Assembly (NCBI RefSeq): GCF_000022325.1
Contig: NC_012034.1
Span: 1,630,501 to 1,694,500 of the forward strand
Length of the DNA stretch: 64,000 nt
Reading direction: 5' to 3'
Origin: Caldicellulosiruptor bescii DSM 6725
Lineage (GTDB): Bacteria > Bacillota > Thermoanaerobacteria > Caldicellulosiruptorales > Caldicellulosiruptoraceae
Made by a program: the position numbers and the translations under genes. Below, piece after piece: positions 21,301-29,614 of the stretch. The notes beneath the pieces were generated by a model. The model was given only the letters and a program-made list of their open reading frames with translations, was not told the DNA's origin and made no database searches. Numbering within the stretch: position 1 is the first letter of the stretch; the number at the start of each line of letters is the position of its first letter.

Positions 21301-21978
21301 ATGAGGTGTATAAAAGCATTAATACTACTAATACTTTTGAGTTTGAGCGTATATACTATAGCAAACTATCAACACCTTAAATTCAAATATGCTCTTTCTC
21401 CAATTATTCTTTCATACTATGGCTCTACAGGGCCAGAGGTTATTGAAATACAAAAAAGACTTAAGCAGTGGGGATATTACGATGGGCCAATTGACGGTAT
21501 TTATGGATATAAAACATATATGGCAGTAAGATACTTTCAGGCAAAAAACGGCCTTAAAGTAGATGGAATTGCAGGAAGCGAAACTCTCAGGGCACTTGGA
21601 ATTGTCACAACAACACGTTCATCGTACAGTTCAGACCTCAACCTTCTTGCTCATCTTATCAGCGCAGAAGCGCGGGGAGAACCTTATGTCGGACAAGTTG
21701 CAGTAGGAGCAGTGGTGCTAAATAGAGTAAGACATCCAAGCTTTCCAAATTCAATAGCAGGTGTGATCTACCAACCAGGTGCTTTTGAGTCTGTAGCAAA
21801 CGGCCAGATAAACCTTTCGCCGACAGTATCAGCAATAAACGCTGCAAGGGATGCACTAAATGGCTGGGACCCAACAGGTGGCGCAATTTACTTTTTCAAC
21901 CCTGCAAAAACTACAAATAAATGGATTTGGAGCAGACCAATTGTAGCTGTCATAGGCAATCATGTATTCGCAAGGTAA
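21301..21978 (+). CDS. sleB: SleB-type spore cortex-lytic enzyme
   Basis: The 225-residue protein has a hydrophobic N-terminal signal or anchor (about residues 1-20), a peptidoglycan-binding domain (about 40-98; EVIEIQKRLKQWGYYDGPID, then DGIAGSETLRALGI), and a C-terminal Hydrolase_2 domain of the SleB/CwlJ family with ISAEARGEPYVGQVAVGAVV, where the first Glu is the likely catalytic residue. Such lytic transglycosylases degrade spore cortex in germination. The usual partner ypeB is absent. The start has GGGGTGAT just upstream. Confidence 0.88.
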   Translation: MRCIKALILLILLSLSVYTIANYQHLKFKYALSPIILSYYGSTGPEVIEIQKRLKQWGYYDGPIDGIYGYKTYMAVRYFQAKNGLKVDGIAGSETLRALGIVTTTRSSYSSDLNLLAHLISAEARGEPYVGQVAVGAVVLNRVRHPSFPNSIAGVIYQPGAFESVANGQINLSPTVSAINAARDALNGWDPTGGAIYFFNPAKTTNKWIWSRPIVAVIGNHVFAR

Positions 21979-22000
21979 AGGAAGGTGAATCAATTACAAG

Positions 22001-22306
22001 ATGCAATTGCCTTTTAAATTTTACCCACAACAGCCCATTGCAGGTGATAAATTGATAGTAGCTTACAATAATGGTATTTTACTGGACGGTCTTGAGAAAG
22101 ATATTTATCTTAAATTTGGGTTTGGAAATGAATTTGTTGAAGGGAAAACTTACGAAATTAAAATGGTAAAAAAAAATGGCGAATATATAGCAGTATTACC
22201 TCTGCTTAAAAGTGGTTTTTTGTTTATTGCATTTAAAGACAAGTTTGAAAATTTCGATGATAATAATGGTAATTTTTATAAGATAAGTATAAAAACAAAG
22301 GAATGA
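22001..22306 (+). CDS. Small free-standing CBM25-like carbohydrate-binding protein
   Basis: This 101-residue protein consists almost only of one beta-sandwich module resembling family-25 carbohydrate-binding modules, which normally bind starch and are attached to amylases. The resemblance rests on IVAYNNGILL near the start, LKFGFGNEF in the middle, and FIAFKDKFENFDDNNGNFY near the end, matching the typical W/F-DNNNG pattern. No signal peptide and no catalytic domain are present. The ribosome-binding site (GGAAGG) lies about 15 bp upstream, farther than usual. It follows sleB by 22 bp and may be co-transcribed with it. Confidence 0.65.
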   Translation: MQLPFKFYPQQPIAGDKLIVAYNNGILLDGLEKDIYLKFGFGNEFVEGKTYEIKMVKKNGEYIAVLPLLKSGFLFIAFKDKFENFDDNNGNFYKISIKTKE

Positions 22307-22330
22307 GAAGAAGTATCTTCTCATTCCTTT
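22297..22330. terminator. Bidirectional terminator between the CBM25-like gene and fur
   Basis: A perfect 15-bp stem (22297-22311 with 22316-22330) and a 4-nt loop is flanked by A-rich sequence on one side and T-rich on the other, so it can end transcripts on both strands. Both convergent stop codons (22304-22306 and 22321-22323) lie in the stem. Confidence 0.9.
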
Positions 22331-22776
22331 TTGCAGTCTTTACATATACCATAGAACTTAACTATGTGATTAACAACTTTAAATCCTCTTTCTTTTTCTA
22401 TTTGTTCTTCTAAACTTTCAAGCAAATCATCTTCTGCTTCTTCCACTTTCCCACATTTTATACATATCAAGTGATGATGATTGTGAGAATCTTCGTTATT
22501 TGAAAGTTCAAAACGTGAACACCCATCGTCAAGGTCAATCTTGTTAAGAACTTTTAAATCATTCAAAAGCATTATTGTCCTGTATACTGTTGCAAGTCCA
22601 ATCTCTGGCATCTTCTCTTTTACTATCTTGTAAATCTCTTCAATACTCAAATGTTTGTCTTGATTGTCAAGAATTGAATCTAATATTATTCTTCTTTGGG
22701 TTGTGAGTTTATAACCTTTTTGCTTAAGCTGGTCTTTTATCTCTTCTAACTGATCTTTTTTCATTCTAAATATCAC
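22321..22776 (-). CDS. Fur-family metalloregulator
   Basis: This Fur/PerR/Zur-class repressor has 151 residues. The N-terminal winged helix contains KLTTQRRIILDSIL and GLATVYRTIMLLNDLKVL, the recognition region. The metal-sensing part has SHNHHHLICIKCGKV with the first CxxC, and GICKDCKKE with the second, forming the structural zinc site. Position at the head of a zinc ribbon-feoB-feoA cluster and a palindromic site before feoA favour iron sensing (true Fur), but PerR or Zur is not excluded. The start is uncertain: GTG at 22776 or ATG at 22764. Confidence 0.88.
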   Translation of the reverse strand: MIFRMKKDQLEEIKDQLKQKGYKLTTQRRIILDSILDNQDKHLSIEEIYKIVKEKMPEIGLATVYRTIMLLNDLKVLNKIDLDDGCSRFELSNNEDSHNHHHLICIKCGKVEEAEDDLLESLEEQIEKERGFKVVNHIVKFYGICKDCKKE

Positions 22777-22848
22777 TGCTCCGCAACATCAATTTATAAT
22801 TTGTAATTTATTTATGATATACATTTTATTCTCTCAAAAGCTTAGATG

Positions 22849-22992
22849 TCAAGACTTCATTGAACAGTTCTTTTTGCAGCTTCTGCAATTTCCTGAACAC
22901 TTAAACGCTTCAAACAAATATGCGTTACACCGCGGACATTTTCTATTTGAAATAGCCACCTCATAACCGCACACAGGACATTTTAATTTCAT
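22849..22992 (-). CDS. Tiny double zinc-ribbon/Cys-rich protein in the feo cluster
   Basis: This 47-residue open frame begins MKLKCPVCGYEV. CPVC and CPRC form a classic zinc ribbon, and a second Cys group (KCSGNCRSCKKNC) is close to the C-terminus, giving eight Cys in all. A good ribosome-binding site (AAGGGAGAG) lies about ten bases upstream. It is placed between feoB and the Fur-family gene on the same strand, 37 bp after feoB. A role in Fe(II) uptake, as a small FeoC-like or metal-binding accessory, is inference from position. Confidence 0.75.
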   Translation of the reverse strand: MKLKCPVCGYEVAISNRKCPRCNAYLFEAFKCSGNCRSCKKNCSMKS

Positions 22993-23029
22993 CACAAAAA
23001 CACTCTCCCTTTTGTTTTGGACTGAATCT

Positions 23030-24862
23030 TTAAAGTACTATATGTGCAAGAATCCCTCCCACTAAAATCGCAATCACAGCAGATGAAATCCATACAAAAA
23101 CTGAATATTTAAGCCCGTTTTCTTTTGTCATCATAGCAAAAGAAGTAATACAAGGGACAAACAATGTTGTTGTTACAAGCGCAACAAACATCTGACCTTT
23201 TGTAGTTGGAATTGTCACAAGTCCTGCAGCTCCATAGTCACGTCTAATTATGCTCAGGATAAACACCTCGGTTATCTCCTTTGGCAGCTTTAATAATCCT
23301 GTAACAACCGGCTGTGCAAAATTTTCTATAGCATGAAGAAGGTTTGTTGCATCCAAAAATCCAAGTACAAGCGTTGCTGCAACAAAGATCGGAAAAGCCT
23401 CTACCAAAAATCCTTTTGATTTATAATAGGTCTTTTTCAAAACATTAGAAGGCTGAGGAATTCTCAAAGTTGGAAGATCTATAAAAAGCGATGTTGATTC
23501 ACCCTTTATAATTTTGTTTAATATTCTGCCCACAAGTCCAAAAATAAATCCAATTATCAAAATATAAGCAACAAGATACCAAAAGCCAAGTCTTGAAATA
23601 AGCCCACTGATTATCCCAAGCTGAGCAGAGCATGGTATTGTGAGTCCCAGCAAAAACATAGTAATGAGCCTTTCTCTTTTTGACCCTAATATTCTTGTTG
23701 TCATTGTTGCCATTGTAACACAGCCAAATCCCAAAATTATAGGAATTATCGCCCTTCCATTTAAACCTATTTTATTGAACACTCTGTCAACAAGCGCTGC
23801 AATTCTGGGAAGATAACCGCTGTCTTCTAATATACTCATAAAAAGGTGGAAAGCTATAACAAGGGGAAATAGCAATCCCAAAAAGATGATTGGAAACATA
23901 GAAAGTATTCCATAATTGCCAACAATAATCTTTTCTAAAAATGTATTTGAAACAAACTTTTCTATAATACCTTTTACATAGCCAAGATAATATTCTCCCA
24001 TTACTGTATTCATAGTAAAGTCAACCAGTTTTTGTGCAACAAGCACTCCCATAAAATAATACATAATATACAAAGTGACAAATAAAATAGGAATTCCCGT
24101 GACTGGATTTATAAGAATTCGACTTAGTTTGTTTTTAAACTCAAGGTTTTTGGTATCAAACTTGACAGTTTTATTGAATATCTCATCCACATAGGTGCGC
24201 CTCAAAGCGTATATCTTTTCTTGAAGTTCAGATACTGATGAACTGAATACATTTTCAGCTTCGGCAAGGCTTTCCCAAGAAAATTTCTTTCCTTCAGATT
24301 CTAAAATCTTTTCTAAATTAGGTGTGATTTTGCCCTTTTTAAAAAGATTTTTGTTTATGGCTTCTCTCAACTTGTCAATACCAATTCCTTTGCTTGCAGA
24401 TGTTACTATCACTTCAACACCAAGGCTTTCTTTTAGTTTGTCTATGGCAATTGTGATATTGTTTTTCTCAACCTCATCAACCATGTTAAGCACAACTATG
24501 ACTTCTTTTTGATAATCAATAAGCTGCTGTGTTAAGAATAAGTCTCTGTCAAGATGGACACTGTCGACTACATTTATAATCTTCTGCGTATTCAGCACAA
24601 TATCACGCGTTACAATTTCTTCATCATTGAAAGAAGAAATTCCATAAACGCCTGGTGTGTCGACAATAACATAATCCTTGTAAAATCCATAATTAACATC
24701 TACAGTTGTACCAGGATAGTTTGAAACTTCTACATATCTTCCTGTCAGTTTATTGAAAATAACCGACTTCCCAACATTAGGATTTCCAACAAGTGCTATT
24801 ACCTCTTTGTCATCTGGAATATTTAGCATCTCTTGAACACAGTGACAGTTCAAATGTATCAA
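23030..24862 (-). CDS. feoB: Ferrous iron transporter FeoB
   Basis: FeoB imports Fe(II). The N-terminal G domain shows GNPNVGKSVIFNKLTG (G1), DTPGVYGI (G3) and NMVDE (G4), followed by the GDI-like helical part. About eight to ten membrane segments with the conserved gate regions follow, including GCVTMATMTTR and IIRRDYGAAGL. At 610 residues it is a compact FeoB. The N-terminus has a Cys/His-rich start (NCHCVQ). The initiation codon is uncertain (TTG at 24862, another TTG shortly after, or ATG at 24829). The feoA stop is 8 bp upstream. Confidence 0.95.
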   Translation of the reverse strand: MIHLNCHCVQEMLNIPDDKEVIALVGNPNVGKSVIFNKLTGRYVEVSNYPGTTVDVNYGFYKDYVIVDTPGVYGISSFNDEEIVTRDIVLNTQKIINVVDSVHLDRDLFLTQQLIDYQKEVIVVLNMVDEVEKNNITIAIDKLKESLGVEVIVTSASKGIGIDKLREAINKNLFKKGKITPNLEKILESEGKKFSWESLAEAENVFSSSVSELQEKIYALRRTYVDEIFNKTVKFDTKNLEFKNKLSRILINPVTGIPILFVTLYIMYYFMGVLVAQKLVDFTMNTVMGEYYLGYVKGIIEKFVSNTFLEKIIVGNYGILSMFPIIFLGLLFPLVIAFHLFMSILEDSGYLPRIAALVDRVFNKIGLNGRAIIPIILGFGCVTMATMTTRILGSKRERLITMFLLGLTIPCSAQLGIISGLISRLGFWYLVAYILIIGFIFGLVGRILNKIIKGESTSLFIDLPTLRIPQPSNVLKKTYYKSKGFLVEAFPIFVAATLVLGFLDATNLLHAIENFAQPVVTGLLKLPKEITEVFILSIIRRDYGAAGLVTIPTTKGQMFVALVTTTLFVPCITSFAMMTKENGLKYSVFVWISSAVIAILVGGILAHIVL

Positions 24863-24870
24863 GCCCCTTT

Positions 24871-25092
24871 CTACTTTTGAGTCTCAACTTCAATTTGCTT
24901 AGCAAGACCGTTTCCTATTGCAATCTCTTGGTGATTTTTCCTGAGAATAATAGGACCATTATTTATTTTAGCTACACATTTTACTTTGCTTCCTTCATTT
25001 ATACCAAATCTCAAAGCATACACACGTGCGGTTTTGCTTTTTATGCTCTTTATTATAACTTCCTGGTCTTTTGAAATCATATCCAGCGTCAA
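24871..25092 (-). CDS. feoA: Ferrous iron transport protein FeoA
   Basis: This 73-residue SH3-like protein helps FeoB function. The fold signature is visible in ALRFGINEGSKVKCVAKIN and GPIILRKNHQEIAIGNGLA. Initiation appears to be at TTG, with GAGG nine bases upstream. It is the first gene of the feoA-feoB-zinc ribbon unit. A palindromic candidate Fur box lies about 75-100 bp upstream. Confidence 0.92.
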   Translation of the reverse strand: MTLDMISKDQEVIIKSIKSKTARVYALRFGINEGSKVKCVAKINNGPIILRKNHQEIAIGNGLAKQIEVETQK

Positions 25093-25167
25093 AGCTGATC
25101 ACCTCTCATGATATTCAACATAATACTCTTTGTTTTTTGAAAACAATTTGTAATTGATATTTTGTGT

Positions 25168-25190
25168 TAATTGAAAATCATTTTCAATTA
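25168..25190 (-). promoter_or_regulatory. Candidate Fur box upstream of feoA
   Basis: Two perfectly complementary 11-bp arms, TAATTGAAAAT and ATTTTCAATTA, flank a single central C. The 23-bp palindrome resembles the AT-rich GATAAT-type Fur/PerR operators in symmetry and base composition. It overlaps a potential -35 (TTGAAA). Together with the Fur-family gene three genes away, this suggests iron-dependent repression of feoAB. Confidence 0.7.
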
Positions 25191-25450
25191 TATAATAACA
25201 GATTTTTCTTTCTGGGTCAAGAAGAATATTTGAAACTGCATCTCTTTCATTAATCACTATTGTACTTTTATTCTTTTATCATTACAAAATATTTAATACA
25301 TTTAATGAAGAAGATAGTTACAATTCATATATTTACCGAATTTTGAGGGCGATATGCTTTGAAAACTAAAATTCATTGTAGTATATTTAAGTTTTAGAGG
25401 ACAATCCAAAACTCCTAAGAATTTCGAAATTTCTATTGAGGTGATTTTTT

Positions 25451-25963
25451 ATGTTACACAAAATGACAAAAATTGAAGACCTCAACTTAAATCCCATTAC
25501 TCTAATTGGAAAAGAGTGGATGCTCATTACAGCAGGGAACATCAAATCATTTAACACAATGACTGCAAGCTGGGGAAGCCTCGGCTATATTTGGGAAAGG
25601 CCTGTTGCCTTTTGTGTAATAAGACCCCAGAGGTTTACAAGAAAGTTTGTTGAAGAAAATGAATTCTTTACACTTTCGTTTTTTGATAAGGAGTATAGGT
25701 CAGCTCTTGAAATTTGTGGGAAATATTCTGGCAAAGATGTTAATAAGGTTGAGATGGCAAAGCTCACCCCTAAAGAAGATGAAGAGTTCAAAACAGTGTT
25801 TTTTGACGAGGCTAACCTTGTTTTGGTTTGCAAAAAGATTTATTTTCAAGACATAATCCCTGAGAATTTCCTTGATAAAAGCATTGACAACTATTACCCT
25901 GCAAAAGATTATCATAGAATGTTTATTGGAGAGATTGTAAAAGTTCTAAAGAAGGAGAGATAG
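25451..25963 (+). CDS. Flavin reductase-like (flavoredoxin) FMN-binding protein
   Basis: This 170-residue protein matches the flavin reductase-like domain. MLITAGNIKSFNTMTASWGS, then WERPVAFCVIRPQRFTRKF and FTLSFFDKEYRSALEICG outline the FMN-binding split barrel. Members are flavoredoxins or NAD(P)H:FMN reductases of anaerobes. The ribosome-binding site GAGGTGA lies directly upstream of the ATG. It is followed after 3 bp by a Cys-rich Fe-S protein, a natural electron-transfer partner. Confidence 0.85.
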   Translation: MLHKMTKIEDLNLNPITLIGKEWMLITAGNIKSFNTMTASWGSLGYIWERPVAFCVIRPQRFTRKFVEENEFFTLSFFDKEYRSALEICGKYSGKDVNKVEMAKLTPKEDEEFKTVFFDEANLVLVCKKIYFQDIIPENFLDKSIDNYYPAKDYHRMFIGEIVKVLKKER

Positions 25964-25966
25964 AAA

Positions 25967-26467
25967 GTGAATTGCTGTACAAATTTAAGTTGCTCATGCT
26001 GCGAAAGCACCTCTATTGAACATTTTTCTCAAGTTTGTCCTATTTGTAAGCACCAGGGAATGCTTGTCAAGAACTTTACTGTAAAGCATATAGTTTTAGA
26101 TGAGTATTTGTCCCAAGTAGGAAACGAAGATTATTTTTTGTGCACAAACCCAGAGTGTGATGTAGGATATTATAAAGGCGAAAATGTTTTTTACAAATAT
26201 CAGTTAAAGGTACCAATCTGGCTTAAAAAAGATGCAAATCCCAAGTATGTATGCTATTGTGGCAAGGTTACAGAAGAAGATATTATGGATGCTGTTTTGA
26301 AAAAAGGTGCAAAAACTTTCAGTGAAGTATGTAAAATCACTGGTGCAATGAAAGATTGCAAATGTGAGATAAACAATCCAACTGGAAAGTGCTGTGCTGC
26401 TGTTGTCAAAGAAGCATTTGAAATGGCTACAAGGATTAAAGAAGAAAACAGGGACTGCCTGAACTGA
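25967..26467 (+). CDS. CopZ-like zinc/[2Fe-2S] protein
   Basis: The 166-residue protein starts with a Cys-rich segment (NCCTNLSCSCC) and a zinc-binding unit (CPICKHQG, then CTNPECDVGYY). It ends with a BFD-like [2Fe-2S] domain (YVCYCGKVTEEDIMDAV, GAMKDCKCEI, GKCC). This order matches the N-terminal part of Archaeoglobus CopZ. The copper-binding domain of CopZ is missing, so copper delivery is not implied; electron transfer with the adjacent flavin protein is at least as likely. GTG start with AAGGAGAG upstream. Confidence 0.8.
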   Translation: MNCCTNLSCSCCESTSIEHFSQVCPICKHQGMLVKNFTVKHIVLDEYLSQVGNEDYFLCTNPECDVGYYKGENVFYKYQLKVPIWLKKDANPKYVCYCGKVTEEDIMDAVLKKGAKTFSEVCKITGAMKDCKCEINNPTGKCCAAVVKEAFEMATRIKEENRDCLN

Positions 26468-26489
26468 TGCTATCGGCAGTCCTTTATTT
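26452..26489 (+). terminator. Terminator after the CopZ-like gene
   Basis: GGACTGCC (26452-26459) pairs with GGCAGTCC (26475-26482), followed by TTTATTT. The stem overlaps the last codons of the gene. Confidence 0.75.
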
Positions 26490-26646
26490 CTGTTTTGAAA
26501 AAAGTAATTTCTTGCCGCTTGTATATACCCTTTTGTCATCTATTCTGAGTTTTAGTCCCCTCCTCTTTTTGAAGCCTGATAGCCCACAAATTGTATCTTT
26601 TACATTTTTCCTCCAGTATGGGGCAAATAGGCAGTGATCAAAAAGG

Positions 26647-26674
26647 TTGTAATAAAAATTTTAAGTAGTATAAT
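26647..26674 (+). promoter_or_regulatory. Promoter-like sequence before the deleted gene
   Basis: TTGTAA (26647-26652) and TATAAT (26669-26674) are separated by 16 bp and lie about 50 bp upstream of the ATG at 26723. Confidence 0.55.
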
Positions 26675-26722
26675 ATTCCTTGTAATCGATTTACTCAAAT
26701 TCTGAAAGGAAGGTTATTGCAA

Positions 26723-27369
26723 ATGGCATACAAAAACTTTAAACTGGTAATATACTGCTCTGCTGGATTTTTAAAAAATGTAGAATTAGAGACGCTTGAA
26801 AAAGATTTGGAGTTCTTCCAAAGATATTTAGACATCTCAAAAGTATACCTTGAGACACACAGAGGCGCAGATACCGTCCCAAGAGAGAAGATGCTCAGAA
26901 TAAAGGAGTTTTTTGAAAGACAAAACATCAAAACATCCGGTGGAATCACTGCAACTGTGGTATTTGGAAATGAAGAACTTGATTATTATAGAATCTTTAA
27001 TACTTTCTGTTACACAAACCAAAAGCATTTAGAAAAGCTAAAAGAAATTGTTCAATATACAGCTTCTTTGTTTGATGAGATCATTTTAGATGATTTTTTC
27101 TTCACCGCCTGCACATGCCCATCTTGTATTAGAGCAAAAGGAAATCTTAGCTGGAGCGAATTTAGATTAAATTTAACGGCACTTTCATAATAGAGTCCTT
27201 TTTGCCTTATAGAACTAAGGTAAACTTACACATTAAGAACAAAAACAAAAAAGTTATTGATTCTCTAAGAGGTTTTGAACTTAAAGTCTCTATGATATCA
27301 GAAAATGAAAATATCTATGAAATCAACTTAGAACCAACAAGTTTTAGAGTCTTGAAATTAGAAAACTAA
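26723..27369 (+). pseudogene. Internally deleted gene, possibly glycoside hydrolase-like
   Basis: A 155-residue N-terminal part (ATG at 26723, GGAAGG nine bases upstream) reads through YLETHRGADTVPREKM and IILDDFFFTACTCPSC before hitting a stop at 27188-27190. Shortly after it, in another frame, an open stretch up to the TAA at 27367-27369 (FLPYRTKVNLHIKNKNKK to SFRVLKLEN) looks like the C-terminal beta domain of the same kind of protein. I read this as a longer gene that lost its centre. The N-terminal part has the feel of a TIM-barrel glycosidase-like family, but I cannot name it. Confidence 0.6.
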
Positions 27370-27408
27370 ATTTTTTTGGAACTCTTTTGAAGGGAGAGTG
27401 CTTGCAAA

Positions 27409-27984
27409 ATGAGCAGTGTTTTTGAAAATGAAGTAATAAATGCAATTAAAGAGCGTCGAAGTGTAAGAAGCTTTTTATCTACCCAAGTTGAAGAGGAAAA
27501 GATAAAACTTTTACTTGAAGCTGCAATCTTTGCTCCATCTGCCGTAAATGGTCAGCCATGGTTTTTTACAGTGGTTCAAAATCTTGATATTTTAAACAAA
27601 ATGAATCAAGAAATAAGAAATATTATGCTTCAGTCTTCTGATGAAAACTTAAAGAAATTCGCATCAAAAGAAGATTTTAACGTTTTCCACAATGCCCCAA
27701 TGGCTATAATTGTTTCAGGAAAAGAAAATAGTCAATCTGCCCAGATTGACTGTGCAGCTGCAACCCAAAACATCCTTCTTGCTGCAAAATCTCTCGGTTT
27801 GGCAACGTGCTGGATAGGATTTGTCGGGATACTTTTTTCAAGTCCAAAAGCACAAGATTATATAAAACTTCTCAAAATCCCTGATGGATACAAACCTTTG
27901 TGGGCTATTGCTTTAGGATACACTGAAAATTATCCTCAAACAGTACCTGAAAGAAACTGGAATGTAGTTGAGTGGATAAAGTAA
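27409..27984 (+). CDS. Nitroreductase-family flavoprotein
   Basis: This 191-residue FMN enzyme of the nitroreductase fold is NAD(P)H-dependent. Signatures are IKERRSVRSFL at the N-terminus (FMN phosphate contact), FAPSAVNGQPWFF, AAATQNILLAAKSLGLATCWIG in the central helix, and IALGYTENYPQ near the C-terminus. The physiological substrate is not predictable. GGGAGAG precedes the ATG. A terminator follows. Confidence 0.9.
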   Translation: MSSVFENEVINAIKERRSVRSFLSTQVEEEKIKLLLEAAIFAPSAVNGQPWFFTVVQNLDILNKMNQEIRNIMLQSSDENLKKFASKEDFNVFHNAPMAIIVSGKENSQSAQIDCAAATQNILLAAKSLGLATCWIGFVGILFSSPKAQDYIKLLKIPDGYKPLWAIALGYTENYPQTVPERNWNVVEWIK

Positions 27985-28013
27985 CTTTTTTTCTCAAATG
28001 CCATAGGGATTGT

Positions 28014-28040
28014 AAGGAGGGCTTTATGCCCTTCTTTTTC
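28014..28040 (+). terminator. Terminator after the nitroreductase gene
   Basis: AAGGAGGGC (28014-28022) pairs with GCCCTTCTT (28028-28036) with one G-T pair and a 5-nt loop, then a T run. Confidence 0.8.
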
Positions 28041-28176
28041 GTTTGTTACAATACATTTAATCACTGTTATTTATAACCATCAAAATCTAACATTTTCTCA
28101 AAATTATTGAGAGGATTTTAGTGATTTTTTAGGTTATTTTAAATGTATAAAACTTAAAGTAATAGGAGGTAAACTC

Positions 28177-29508
28177 GTGAGAATAATTGTAACTGACTTT
28201 GGAGCAAAAGGAGATGGAGTGAGTTTTTGTACAGAGGTAATACAAAAGGCTATTGACACCTGTTTTGAAAATGGTGGTGGAGTTGTAGTTATACCTGCTG
28301 GAATTTATTTGAGTCGCCCTATAAGGTTAAAATCTAATGTAACCCTATATTTGGAAGAAGGTGCTGTAATCAAAGCAACCAACAATATTGAAGATTACTA
28401 CCAAATTGGTTATTACCACAACGAATGGGGAGAGGTTACTTCATTTTTATATGCGATGAACGAAAAGAACATAGCAGTTGATGGAAAAGGTACAATTGAC
28501 CTTTCCGGAAGCAGTTTTATGGATTTTTCAAGAGCATTTAATCAGTTCGAAGAGCTATCTCAACTTGACAAAGACCAGTTTGAAGAGACAGAATGTAAGC
28601 CCATTTACCGACCAAATCAACCCATATTCTTCTATAACTGTGAAAATATTAGTCTGAGCGGTATCTCAATTATTGACTCACCTTGCTGGACAGTTTGCAT
28701 CCACTCATCAAAATACATCAAGGTGCACAACATAAGGATTATGAACAATCTCAGAGTTCCAAACAGCGACGGTATACATCTTTGCTCATGCGAAAATGTA
28801 ATAATATCAGATAGCTTCTTTACTTGCGGTGATGACTGTGTTGCTATATCTGGCATTACAAACTGGGACAAACCATGTGAAAATATAATTGTGTCAAACT
28901 GTATTATGCAAACACGCTCAGCAGCGTTGCGGATGGGACACCTCGATAGCAAAGTAAAGAATGTGGTTGCTTCTAATCTTATCATCCTTAATTCAAACAG
29001 AGGAATTGCAATATTCGCAAACGGGAAAAGCGGGTATGTCAAATCAGTTACAATCTCAAATGTCATTATGACAACAAAAATATTTGCTGGTACATGGTGG
29101 GGAAAAGGTGAACCAATTGTAATTGCCTCTCCTGAAGAAGGTAATTTTATTGAAGATATCTCTATTTCCAATATAAAAGCTTATTCGGAAAATGGGATTT
29201 TAATCTATGGCAAAGATAATAATATCCGCAATATTTCACTTAAAAGTATTGATATATACCTTAGATTTGGCAAAAACAGACCACTTTTTGGCAAAAGAAT
29301 TGACATTCTCCCAAGCAAATGTCCACCTTTCCCTGATTACATGAATAAAATTCCATGGATTTTTGCAAAAGATGTTTTGAATCTTAAACTTCAAGATATA
29401 AACTATGGATACAATTTACAAAACTTAAAAACTGATTTTGACATAGAAGGAATTTTTCAAAATGTAAATAACTCTTTCTTTTCTGGTATTAGAAAAGTAG
29501 CTACTTAA
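28177..29508 (+). CDS. Glycoside hydrolase family 28 (polygalacturonase-like)
   Basis: The 443-residue parallel beta-helix protein has the GH28 pattern: FGAKGDGV near the N-terminus, NSDGIHL (N196-D198), CGDDCVAIS (D219, D220) and LRMGHLDS (His near 255). The three catalytic Asp are therefore present. GHG is changed to MGH and the RxK motif is not canonical, which suggests a substrate other than plain polygalacturonate. There is no signal peptide, so it likely acts inside the cell on pectin-derived oligosaccharides. GTG start with AGGAGG seven bases upstream. Confidence 0.88.
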   Translation: MRIIVTDFGAKGDGVSFCTEVIQKAIDTCFENGGGVVVIPAGIYLSRPIRLKSNVTLYLEEGAVIKATNNIEDYYQIGYYHNEWGEVTSFLYAMNEKNIAVDGKGTIDLSGSSFMDFSRAFNQFEELSQLDKDQFEETECKPIYRPNQPIFFYNCENISLSGISIIDSPCWTVCIHSSKYIKVHNIRIMNNLRVPNSDGIHLCSCENVIISDSFFTCGDDCVAISGITNWDKPCENIIVSNCIMQTRSAALRMGHLDSKVKNVVASNLIILNSNRGIAIFANGKSGYVKSVTISNVIMTTKIFAGTWWGKGEPIVIASPEEGNFIEDISISNIKAYSENGILIYGKDNNIRNISLKSIDIYLRFGKNRPLFGKRIDILPSKCPPFPDYMNKIPWIFAKDVLNLKLQDINYGYNLQNLKTDFDIEGIFQNVNNSFFSGIRKVAT

Positions 29509-29542
29509 AGTCAAAAGTTTAAAATCCCAGTTATAACAAAAT

Positions 29543-29614
29543 TTCAAGGCTGTCCGTTCACTCCAGAACATATGAAATGACCTCTTTCAAATGGCAGCCT
29601 TGAACTTTTTTTTT
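29543..29614 (+). terminator. Terminator after the GH28 gene
   Basis: TTCAAGGCTG (29543-29552) pairs with CAGCCTTGAA (29595-29604) and a T9 run follows. The loop is long (42 nt), as with the terminator after argF. Confidence 0.65.

Noticed and set aside
25108-25262. A minus-strand frame before feoA from a GTG, about 50 codons
   Set aside because: It contains the Fur-box palindrome, lacks a ribosome-binding site, and has no recognisable domain; I treat the stretch as regulatory.
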